From: an uncultured Clostridia bacterium
GTDB taxonomy: Bacteria > Bacillota > Clostridia > UBA1381
DNA: 7,193 nt
Assembly: GCA_944391635.1 (NCBI GenBank)
Contig: CALXUL010000228.1
Span: 1 to 7,193, forward strand
Direction of reading: 5' to 3'
How positions within the stretch are numbered: the first letter of the stretch is position 1; every line of letters begins with the position of its first letter. A program made the position numbers and the translations under genes. This document shows, piece by piece, positions 1 to 6,402 of this stretch. The notes below the pieces were generated by a model. That model was not told where the DNA came from and ran no database searches. It was given only the letters and a program-made list of their open reading frames with translations.

Positions 1-179
1 ATTATACGCATGTAAAAACAACAGAAGTACAAAGGGCAGCAGATGAATTTTCTAAAATTTATCAAAAACAGTCAGATGAAGAAGAAATCCGTACAAGAAT
101 AGCTGAAATTTCAGATGAGTATGGTTGCTATATGATGGTTATAGAAAAAAGCGGTGCTATGAAATATATGCTATCATAA
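1..179 (+). pseudogene. 5' fragment of sensor histidine kinase, ended by in-frame TAA
   Basis: An open frame enters from the left edge (first full codon at position 3) and runs 58 codons to a TAA at 177-179. The frame is the same as that of the kinase starting at 183, and only one codon (TAT) separates the stop from that ATG. The peptide is charged and coiled-coil-like at first (residues such as TTEVQRAADEF, then SDEEEIRTRIAEI), followed by a hydrophobic strand (CYMMVIEKSG). This pattern is typical of the extracytoplasmic segment that follows the first membrane helix in Firmicutes sensor kinases. No membrane helix is present in the visible part, so TM1 and the true start should lie upstream of the window. 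I infer that this is the N-terminal part of the same kinase, split by a nonsense mutation or a sequence error. An independent small gene is less likely, because the frame is open to the edge and matches the downstream kinase. Confidence 0.62.
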
Positions 180-182
180 TAT

Positions 183-1688
183 ATGGTGGTAACAGCGGAA
201 AACGGAGAAGACGTGGTTATTTCATTAGACAGTGCAGTTTACGATTCTGATTTCCAAAAACTGAATCTTGCAGAAGGGGATAAGGTTGAAGTGGGATATT
301 TTGCTGATAATCCATCACCGGATAAAACAATGTTCCCATTTTTTATTAAAAAGGATTCCGGACAATGGAATATGAACCGAAAGGACAGGATGTATCAGCC
401 GGAAAATAAACCTGACGGCAATAACAGAAATGGCGCAAAGGATAACTTTGTGACGGCTGAGGGAGTTGTATCTGCGCTGGTGCTTCCGTCAGAACAAGCC
501 AGAAATATAAGTGCAGAGCGTGGTTCTGCGTTCAAAGCAGTTGGAGAATGGATTAGCAGATTGTCTGCTGAACAAACACCGGATCCGGGTGAGAGTATAG
601 CGTATTTTTATGTAGATGACCAAACGATGGAGAAATTTACTGTAACAGTGCTTACGGTTATGGGAAAAGAAAATGATATGGTATTTGCAATAGCACCATT
701 GGCGATGGTAAGTGAAGCGGCTGAGGTAACCCGAAATACATTTTTCTTTTGGTTTCTTATCGCAATGGCGGCAGCCTGCGGCTTAGGCATACTGTTTTCT
801 AAGGTTCTTACACGTCCGATAATTGATATAACTGCTGTTACTAAAAAAATGGCTGCGCTCGATTTTGGCAGCCGATGTGAATATTCATCAAATGATGAAA
901 TAGGAGAGCTTGCAGCAAATATTAATATTCTGTCACAGACTCTTGATCAGACGATAAATGAATTGCAAAAAGCTAATGAAAAGTTATTAGCAGATATTGA
1001 GCATGAGCGTGCTGTGGAAATGAGCAGGCGTGAATTTGTTGCAGCAGCTTCCCATGAACTAAAAACTCCCCTTGGGATAATAAGGGCATACACCGAGGCA
1101 TTGACCGATGGTGTGTCTGAAAATAAAAGAAACAGGTATATGCAGGTAATAATAGAAGAAACAGAAAAAATGGATAGACTCATACTTGATATGCTTGAAA
1201 ACTCAAAACTGGAATCCGGTGCGCAAAAACTTAACATATCATCATATGATGTGGGAGTGTTGCTAAAAGGGGTATTTAGGCGTTTTGCAGATGTTATGGC
1301 TGAGAATAATATAGACGCTGAATGCAGATTACCGGACTATACACTTACAAAAAAATTTGACTGTGATATGATAGAACGTGTTCTTACTAATTTTATTACA
1401 AATGCAATTAAACATACTCCAAAAGGCGGAAAGATTATATGTGCCGCGAAAAAGAATGATGACGGTACGGTAAGTGTCAGTGTAGAAAATAGCGGCGCGG
1501 CAATTTCACCAGAGGATTTAGAGCATGTTTGGGATAGGTTTTATAAGGCAGATAAATCCCGTAAAAGGAGCGAGGGCGGAACGGGACTGGGGCTTTCTAT
1601 TGCAAAGAATATACTTACGCTGCATAAGGCAGAGTATTCTGTAAAGAATACTGAAATCGGTGTATGTTTTTCTTTCACATTGAAATAG
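183..1688 (+). CDS. Sensor histidine kinase (HAMP-HisKA-HATPase_c), N-terminally truncated frame
   Basis: This is the membrane sensor of a two-component system. It should autophosphorylate on histidine and pass phosphate to a response regulator, which is not in the window. Numbering from ATG 183 (501 aa): residues 1-185 look like part of an extracytoplasmic sensor region, and 186-206 form a membrane helix (NTFFFWFLIAMAAACG...). A HAMP linker covers about 207-258 (LTRPIIDIT), followed by a coiled coil at about 255-285. The HisKA H-box SHELKTPLG carries the phospho-acceptor H291. The ATPase domain shows the N-box NFITNAIKHTP (N407), a G1-like VENSGAAI (434-441), the F-box WDRFYKADKSR (450-460) and the G2 box GGTGLGLSIAKN (465-476). 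The G1 box has Asn where classical kinases have Asp, as is common in VanS-like kinases. Only one membrane helix is present, whereas the family normally has two, so the first helix must lie upstream. ATG 183 has no Shine-Dalgarno sequence. Expression as drawn would need reinitiation or readthrough at the TAA 3 nt upstream. The catalytic core looks intact. Confidence 0.88.
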   Translation: MVVTAENGEDVVISLDSAVYDSDFQKLNLAEGDKVEVGYFADNPSPDKTMFPFFIKKDSGQWNMNRKDRMYQPENKPDGNNRNGAKDNFVTAEGVVSALVLPSEQARNISAERGSAFKAVGEWISRLSAEQTPDPGESIAYFYVDDQTMEKFTVTVLTVMGKENDMVFAIAPLAMVSEAAEVTRNTFFFWFLIAMAAACGLGILFSKVLTRPIIDITAVTKKMAALDFGSRCEYSSNDEIGELAANINILSQTLDQTINELQKANEKLLADIEHERAVEMSRREFVAAASHELKTPLGIIRAYTEALTDGVSENKRNRYMQVIIEETEKMDRLILDMLENSKLESGAQKLNISSYDVGVLLKGVFRRFADVMAENNIDAECRLPDYTLTKKFDCDMIERVLTNFITNAIKHTPKGGKIICAAKKNDDGTVSVSVENSGAAISPEDLEHVWDRFYKADKSRKRSEGGTGLGLSIAKNILTLHKAEYSVKNTEIGVCFSFTLK

Positions 1689-1721
1689 TCACAATTTTCG
1701 CTGTTTTTTTTGCGGTTCATA

Positions 1722-1750
1722 TTGATATTGGAGTGTAAATGAGGTATAAT
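1722..1750 (+). promoter_or_regulatory. Sigma-A type promoter for the gltX-glnS-aminotransferase-trpS operon
   Basis: The -35 hexamer TTGATA (1722-1727, one mismatch to TTGACA) and a perfect -10 TATAAT (1745-1750) are separated by the ideal 17 bases. Transcription would start near 1757, giving a leader of about 70 nt before the gltX ATG at 1826. There is no TG extension before the -10. The promoter lies downstream of the kinase stop and upstream of four closely packed genes, so it probably drives all four. The motif match is seen directly; promoter activity is inferred. Confidence 0.8.
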
Positions 1751-1774
1751 ATTAAAATAATGGAATAATAGGGG

Positions 1775-1809
1775 TATATTAGCCTTAGAATATATAGCGC
1801 TCTAATATA
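1775..1809 (+). promoter_or_regulatory. AT-rich inverted repeat in gltX leader, next to the ribosome binding site
   Basis: Perfect 8-base arms TATATTAG (1775-1782) and CTAATATA (1802-1809) flank a 19-base loop. A second, mutually exclusive pairing is possible between TTAGA (1785-1789) and TCTAA (1801-1805), which uses part of the same 3' arm. The 3' arm ends one base before the AAAGGA ribosome binding site. The element could be an RNA hairpin that modulates translation initiation, or a DNA operator for a dimeric regulator. It is nearly all A-U pairs with no following T-run, so it is not a terminator. Its function is unproven, and AT-rich repeats of this length can arise by chance. Confidence 0.35.
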
Positions 1810-1811
1810 GA

Positions 1812-1816
1812 AAGGA
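1812..1816 (+). promoter_or_regulatory. Ribosome binding site of gltX
   Basis: AAGGA lies 9 bases before ATG 1826 and supports that start over the in-frame ATG at 1844 (Met7), which has no comparable site. Confidence 0.7.
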
Positions 1817-1825
1817 ACTGAACCG

Positions 1826-3472
1826 ATGGATGAGAATTTGAAAATGGCAGAACTTCTGTTTCCGGAAGTGGATACTATACCTGATGATTATGAAACCAAA
1901 TACCCGAAACGCGTGTTAAAAGAGGGAGCAGTGGTTACACGTTTTGCGCCGAGTCCTACAGGATTTTTGCATTTTGGCGGATTGTTTGCGGCTTTTATAG
2001 GCTATATGTCCGCAAAGACAAGCGGCGGAAAGTTTTATTTGCGAATTGAGGATACCGATAAAAAACGTGAGGTTGAAAACGGGGTACGTCTTATAGTTGA
2101 CGGGCTTGAAAGTTTCGGTATTACATTTGATGAGGGGATGCTGTCAGAAACAGAAGAAAAAGGTGAATACGGACCTTATATCCAAAGTGCGCGGCGCGGT
2201 ATTTACCGCTGTTTCGTAAAAGACCTTGTGAAAAAAGGTTTGGCGTACCCATGTTTTATGAGTGAAGAGGAACTTGCAGAAATTCGCCAGGGACAGGAAA
2301 AGGAGAAGAAGCTGCCCGGGGTTTGGGGTGAATATGCAAAGTATCGTGATATTACGGCGGATGAGGCAAGAGCACGGATTGATGCTGGAGAAGATTATGT
2401 AGTGCGTCTTCGTTCACCCGGAGATGCGAATAAGAGGATTAAGTTTAAGGATTTGATAAAAGGCGAAATTGAAATGCCGGAAAATATCATTGATGTGGTA
2501 TTGCTAAAAAAAGATGGGATGCCGACATATCATTTTGCCCATGTTGTGGATGATCATTTGATGCGAACAACACATGTAATAAGAGGCGATGAATGGATAG
2601 CGTCGGTGCCGACACATTTACAACTATTTTATGTATGCGGTTTTAAACCGCCTAAGTATGCACATATTTCTCCTATTATGAAGGAAGAAAATGGGGGAAA
2701 GCGTAAATTATCAAAAAGAAAAGATCCAGAGGCTGCGGTTGATTTTTATAAAAAAGCCGGATACCCTGCCGGTGCAGTTTGGGAATATCTTATGACCATT
2801 GCAAATTCTGATTATGAGCAATGGAGAATGGCAAATAAAAATGAGCCTTGTGAAAAGTTTAAGTTCTCATTATCCAAGATGAGCAAAGCTGGAGCATTAT
2901 TTGATATAGCAAAACTTAATGATATAAGCAAGACATATATATCAACGCTTACAGCCGAACAGGTATATGATTATGTGAAAAACTGGGCAGAGGAAAATGA
3001 CTATTTGCTTAATGAGCGTCTTTTGAATAAAGAATACGCGCTTAAAGTTTTCGGGATTGAAAGAGGTACGCCAAAGCCCAGAAAGGATATAGCAAAGTGG
3101 GATGAGGTGCGCGAGTATACAGAGTATTTTTATACCCGTCCCAAAGAGCTTGTATATCCTGAAAATATTTCTGCGTCTGAGGCGGCAGAGATATTAAGGG
3201 AATATAAAAAAGAATTTGATAACTCGGTGACAGCAGAGGAATGGTTCCCAAAACTCAGAGATATGGCAGAGCGGATGGGATATGCAAAAACACCTAAAGT
3301 GTACAAGGCGTCACCGGAGGAGTATAAAGGGCATGTCGGGGATGTGAGCACTGTTATAAGAGTGGCACTAACCGGAAGAACAAATACTCCCGATCTCTAT
3401 TTAATAAGTGAAACACTTGGATATAATGAAGTGTGCGAAAGACTGGATTTTGCGATTAGTGAGTTGTCATAA
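1826..3472 (+). CDS. gltX: Glutamyl-tRNA synthetase (glutamate--tRNA ligase)
   Basis: This cytoplasmic class I aminoacyl-tRNA synthetase charges tRNA(Glu) with glutamate using ATP; some family members also charge tRNA(Gln). The 548-residue protein has an N-terminal extension of about 36 residues before the Rossmann-fold core. The core opens with RFAPSPTGFLHFGG (39-52), so the HIGH signature reads HFGG. It continues with LRIEDTDKKREVE (72-84), the tRNA/glutamate-pocket segment HVVDDHLMRTTHVIRGDEW (239-257), and the second ATP loop KLSKRKD (294-300), the KMSKS equivalent. A C-terminal anticodon-binding helical region covers about 350-548. The extension and length resemble a GluRS subgroup I associate with Clostridia, rather than the ~470-residue standard form. 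Where many GluRS have a CxC zinc-ligand pair, this protein has CFM (C143-M145), so a zinc site is unlikely. It is the first gene after the promoter and is followed 23 bp later by glnS. The family assignment is secure; discriminating versus non-discriminating specificity cannot be decided by eye. Confidence 0.96.
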   Translation: MDENLKMAELLFPEVDTIPDDYETKYPKRVLKEGAVVTRFAPSPTGFLHFGGLFAAFIGYMSAKTSGGKFYLRIEDTDKKREVENGVRLIVDGLESFGITFDEGMLSETEEKGEYGPYIQSARRGIYRCFVKDLVKKGLAYPCFMSEEELAEIRQGQEKEKKLPGVWGEYAKYRDITADEARARIDAGEDYVVRLRSPGDANKRIKFKDLIKGEIEMPENIIDVVLLKKDGMPTYHFAHVVDDHLMRTTHVIRGDEWIASVPTHLQLFYVCGFKPPKYAHISPIMKEENGGKRKLSKRKDPEAAVDFYKKAGYPAGAVWEYLMTIANSDYEQWRMANKNEPCEKFKFSLSKMSKAGALFDIAKLNDISKTYISTLTAEQVYDYVKNWAEENDYLLNERLLNKEYALKVFGIERGTPKPRKDIAKWDEVREYTEYFYTRPKELVYPENISASEAAEILREYKKEFDNSVTAEEWFPKLRDMAERMGYAKTPKVYKASPEEYKGHVGDVSTVIRVALTGRTNTPDLYLISETLGYNEVCERLDFAISELS

Positions 3473-3477
3473 ATATT

Positions 3478-3484
3478 AAGGAGG
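3478..3484 (+). promoter_or_regulatory. Ribosome binding site of glnS
   Basis: AAGGAGG is a full anti-16S match, 11 bases before ATG 3496. It is the strongest site in the window. It favours ATG 3496 over the internal ATG at 3517 (Met8). Confidence 0.8.
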
Positions 3485-3495
3485 AAAGGGAAAGA

Positions 3496-5172
3496 ATGGA
3501 AAATGAACGCGGCGAAATGCAGAGCCGGAATTTTATAGAAGAAGCTGTGGAAAAGGATTTAGAGAATGGGGTTTGCAGCCATATACAGACACGTTTTCCG
3601 CCAGAGCCAAACGGGTATTTGCATATAGGTCATGCAAAGGCTATCAGCATAGATTTTATGACTGCCGCAAAATATGGCGGTGTCTGCAATCTAAGATTTG
3701 ATGACACCAACCCTACAAAAGAGGATACCGAATATGTTGACGCCATAAAAGAGGATATTAAATGGCTTGGTTATCAGTGGGGGAAGGTTTTTTACGCATC
3801 GGATTATTTTGATGCGATTTATGAGTGTGCGATAAAATTAATAAAAAAGGGTAAGGCATATGTTGATGATTCATCTGCCGATGAGATACGAAATATGCGC
3901 GGTACTCTTACAGAGCCGGGGATAATGAGCCCATACAGGAATAGAAGCGTTTCGGAAAATCTTGACCTTTTTGAGCGTATGACAAAGGGAGAGTTCGAAA
4001 ACGGTGCAAAGGTATTGCGTGCAAAAATAGATATGGCATCGCCAAATCTTAATATGCGTGACCCGGTAATTTACAGAATCCTTCACGCATCGCATCACAG
4101 AACGGGTGATAAATGGTGCGTATATCCGATGTATGACTTTGCACATCCTATCTCGGATACTGTCGAGGGTGTTACACATTCTTTATGTTCTCTGGAATTT
4201 GAGGACCATCGCCCGCTTTATGACTGGGTTTTGAAGGAACTGGATTTTGAAAGCCCGTCAAGGCAGATTGAATTTGCAAGGATGAATCTTAACTATACGC
4301 TTACAAGTAAACGTAAATGTTTAAAGCTTGTGTCAGACGGTATTGTAAGCGGCTGGGATGATCCGAGAATGAGTACGTTGTGCGGTATGAGAAGAAGAGG
4401 TTATCCTGCTGCGGCACTTCGTGATTTTTGTGATAGAATAGGTGTGGCAAAGGCTAACAGCGTAATAGATTTATCACTTCTTGAACATTGTGTGCGAGAG
4501 GAGCTTAACAAACATTCGCCCAGGGCTATGGCAGTTTTAAAACCTATTAAGCTGATAATAGATAATTATCCTGAAAATAAGACAGAAGAAATAGAGGTGG
4601 AAATTAATCCTGAAAATCCTGAGGCAGGGACAAGAAAGGTTAGTTTTTCAAAGTATTTGTATATTGAAGCTGATGATTTTATGGAAGAGCCGCCAAAAAA
4701 ATATTTCCGTCTGTCACCGGGCAGAGAAGTGCGTTTAAAAAGCGCATATTATGTGACTGCGGTATCCTGCGAAAAGGATGATCAGGGCAATGTTATTGCT
4801 GTACACTGTGAATATGATCCCGAGACAAGAGGCGGACAGTCACCTGACGGGAGAAAAGTCAAAGGTACAATACATTGGGTTTGCTGCAAAACAGCCGTAG
4901 ACGCGCAGGTAAGACTTTATGACAGGCTGTTTAATGTGGAAAATCCATCTGATGAAAGCAAAGGAAGCTTTATAGAAAATATAAACCCGGATTCACTAAA
5001 AGTTCTTGACGGCTGCAAGCTTGAAGCAGGGCTTAAGGATATAAAGCCGGGAGAAACGTATCAGTTTTTGCGGCTGGGGTATTTTTGCGCGGACAAAGAT
5101 AGCAAAGACGGGAAGATAGTTTTAAACCGTACAGTGTCGCTTAAAGACAGCTGGGCTAAAATCAATAAATAA
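3496..5172 (+). CDS. glnS: Glutaminyl-tRNA synthetase (glutamine--tRNA ligase)
   Basis: This cytoplasmic class I synthetase attaches glutamine directly to tRNA(Gln). The 558-residue length is close to the 554 of E. coli GlnRS, and the protein is colinear with it throughout. Visible landmarks are RFPPEPNGYLHIGHAKA (33-49) with a canonical HIGH at 43-46, LRFDDTNPTKEDTEYV (66-81), RGTLTEPGIMSPYRNRS (135-151), LRAKIDMASP (174-183), and WCVYPMYDFAHPISD (207-221) followed by THSLCSLEFEDHRPLYDW. The KMSKS-equivalent loop YTLTSKRK (267-274) is followed by GWDDPRMSTLCGMRRRGY (286-303). The C-terminal half is the two-beta-barrel anticodon domain, including DGRKVKGTIHWV (451-462) and the end motif NRTVSLKDSWAK. 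In the KMSKS loop, Thr270 replaces the usual Met, while the SKR core is kept. The gene sits 23 bp after gltX and 14 bp before the aminotransferase. GlnRS is patchily distributed in Bacillota and is generally thought to have spread by horizontal transfer. Nothing in the base or codon use here looks recently foreign. Confidence 0.97.
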   Translation: MENERGEMQSRNFIEEAVEKDLENGVCSHIQTRFPPEPNGYLHIGHAKAISIDFMTAAKYGGVCNLRFDDTNPTKEDTEYVDAIKEDIKWLGYQWGKVFYASDYFDAIYECAIKLIKKGKAYVDDSSADEIRNMRGTLTEPGIMSPYRNRSVSENLDLFERMTKGEFENGAKVLRAKIDMASPNLNMRDPVIYRILHASHHRTGDKWCVYPMYDFAHPISDTVEGVTHSLCSLEFEDHRPLYDWVLKELDFESPSRQIEFARMNLNYTLTSKRKCLKLVSDGIVSGWDDPRMSTLCGMRRRGYPAAALRDFCDRIGVAKANSVIDLSLLEHCVREELNKHSPRAMAVLKPIKLIIDNYPENKTEEIEVEINPENPEAGTRKVSFSKYLYIEADDFMEEPPKKYFRLSPGREVRLKSAYYVTAVSCEKDDQGNVIAVHCEYDPETRGGQSPDGRKVKGTIHWVCCKTAVDAQVRLYDRLFNVENPSDESKGSFIENINPDSLKVLDGCKLEAGLKDIKPGETYQFLRLGYFCADKDSKDGKIVLNRTVSLKDSWAKINK

Positions 5173-5186
5173 AAGAGGTATTAAAA

Positions 5187-6380
5187 ATGGAGTATAAGAA
5201 GTTTATGGCAGACCGAGTTAAGAATATGAAAGGCTCGGCAATTCGTGAAATGTTTAAGCGTATGGCAAATCCGGAGATTATATCTCTTGCAGGCGGAAAT
5301 CCTGCATCAGAGCTTTTCCCGGGCGAAGAGCTTTCAAAAATTGCTGGAAAAATTCTTATGACCAGCCCGACTCTTGCATTGCAGTACGGAACTACCGACG
5401 GGTATCCTGCAATGAAGGAGTGTGCACGCTCACGTGCTCAAAAAGTTAACTCGGTTAAGGAAAATGATGAGATATTGATTATGACGGGCGCAAATCAGGG
5501 TATTGATTTAACTGCTAAGGCAATACTAAATAAAGGCGATGCCATTATAGTTGAAAGTCCAAGTTTTATAGGAAGTTTAAATGCATTTAGAACATATGAA
5601 TCAAGACTTGTGGGCGTAAAGGTTGAAGATGACGGAATGAGTATGGATGGGCTTGAAGAAGCACTTAAAGAAAATCCTGGAGTGAAGCTCATATATACGA
5701 TTCCGACATTCCAGAATCCGACGGGTACAACTATGTCGCTTGAAAAGCGTAAAAAAATGCTTGAGCTTGCGTCAAAATATGATGTGTTGATTCTTGAAGA
5801 TAACCCTTATGGTGATTTGCGTTTTTCGGGTGAGGATGTACCGACGTTAAAATCGCTTGATACCGAAGGCAGGGTAATATACGCTGGTTCGTTCTCGAAG
5901 ATTTTATCACCTGGTATGCGCCTTGGATACATAGTTGCGCCTGCTGAGCTGGCAGAAAAGGTTGAAATACTAAAACAGGTAAATGACGTTCATACGCCGA
6001 TGATAACTCAGCTTATGTGCGTAGAGTTTATGAAGAAATATAATATTGACGATTATATTGCTAAAAACAGAGAATTATACGGCAGAAAATGTGCTTGTAT
6101 GGTAGAGAATATGAATAAATATTTCCCGAAAGGCAAGGTGAAATGGGTAGTGCCTGAAGGCGGTATTTTCCTGTGGTGTGAATGCCCCACAATTACCGAT
6201 ATCACGCCGGTTGTTGACAGATGCCTTGAAAAGATGGTGGCGATTGTTCCTGGCTCTAATTTTGCGACAGATATATTTGCGCCGTCAAATATGTTCAGAC
6301 TGAATTATTCTTCTGCAACGCTTGAGAAAATCGAAGAGGGCATAAGACGTTTGGGTGAAGTTCTGACCGAAATGCTCTGA
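5187..6380 (+). CDS. PLP-dependent aminotransferase, class I/II (2-aminoadipate/aromatic aminotransferase-like)
   Basis: This cytoplasmic fold-type I transaminase would move an amino group between an amino acid and a 2-oxo acid through pyridoxal phosphate. The 397 residues match the usual length of single-domain enzymes of the LysN/ARO8-like group, the MocR-type aminotransferase domain without the GntR helix-turn-helix. Motifs seen are ISLAGGNP (32-39) and FPGEEL near the N-terminus, LQYGTTDGYPAMKE (65-78), and TGANQGIDLTAKAIL (100-114). NPTG (177-180) is followed by LILEDNPYGDLRF (201-213), where Asp205 and Tyr208 should contact the cofactor. SFSKILSPGMRLGY (235-248) has Lys238 as the Schiff-base lysine, and RLNYS (371-375) has Arg371 as the carboxylate-binding arginine. 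All key residues are present, so the enzyme should be active. The ribosome binding site AGAGG (5174-5178) is 8 bases from the ATG. The frame ends in tandem stops TGA-TAG. The substrate (2-aminoadipate, aromatic, branched-chain or other) cannot be told from sequence. Its place between synthetase genes suggests a link to amino-acid supply, but that is inference. Confidence 0.92.
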   Translation: MEYKKFMADRVKNMKGSAIREMFKRMANPEIISLAGGNPASELFPGEELSKIAGKILMTSPTLALQYGTTDGYPAMKECARSRAQKVNSVKENDEILIMTGANQGIDLTAKAILNKGDAIIVESPSFIGSLNAFRTYESRLVGVKVEDDGMSMDGLEEALKENPGVKLIYTIPTFQNPTGTTMSLEKRKKMLELASKYDVLILEDNPYGDLRFSGEDVPTLKSLDTEGRVIYAGSFSKILSPGMRLGYIVAPAELAEKVEILKQVNDVHTPMITQLMCVEFMKKYNIDDYIAKNRELYGRKCACMVENMNKYFPKGKVKWVVPEGGIFLWCECPTITDITPVVDRCLEKMVAIVPGSNFATDIFAPSNMFRLNYSSATLEKIEEGIRRLGEVLTEML

Positions 6381-6381
6381 T

Positions 6382-6390
6382 AGGGAAAGG
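6382..6390 (+). promoter_or_regulatory. Ribosome binding site region of trpS
   Basis: The purine-rich AGGGAAAGG lies after the tandem stop codons of the aminotransferase and 12 bases before ATG 6403. It is the only plausible site for the trpS start. The spacing is slightly long, and the first stop-codon base triplet after TGA (TAG 6381-6383) overlaps it. Confidence 0.55.
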
Positions 6391-6402
6391 TAAAATAAGA
6401 AA

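Larger units (their letters stand above)
1689..1825. other. Intergenic region between kinase and tRNA synthetase operon
   Basis: This 137-base AT-rich gap is the only sizeable non-coding stretch. It begins with a T-rich piece (eight T at 1704-1711) with no stable GC stem in front of it, so no kinase terminator can be called. A strong promoter follows at 1722-1750, then a leader of about 70 nt with an inverted repeat at 1775-1809 and the gltX ribosome binding site. I see no open frame of note and no T-box signature here. Confidence 0.8.

Noticed and set aside
1691..1721. T-run (eight T at 1704-1711) after the kinase stop, as a possible rho-independent terminator
   Set aside because: The only flanking complementarity is CGC/GCG around the T-run itself. 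There is no GC-rich stem before the T-run, so it does not have terminator form.
1751..1825. T-box riboswitch upstream of the synthetase operon
   Set aside because: The leader is only about 70 nt, far shorter than a T-box. It has no GGTGGNACC-like T-box sequence and no terminator/antiterminator pair.
2876..2887. Second KMSK string in GluRS (residues 351-354), read as the ATP-binding KMSKS loop
   Set aside because: It lies in the SKMSKAGALFD segment at the start of the anticodon-binding region. The real loop is KLSKRKD at 294-300, at the right distance from the HIGH-type motif.
1683..6383. Alternative genetic code or stop reassignment as an explanation for the in-frame TAA
   Set aside because: Other genes here end normally at TAA (gltX, glnS), TAG (kinase) and TGA (aminotransferase) at family-typical lengths, so all three stops act as stops.
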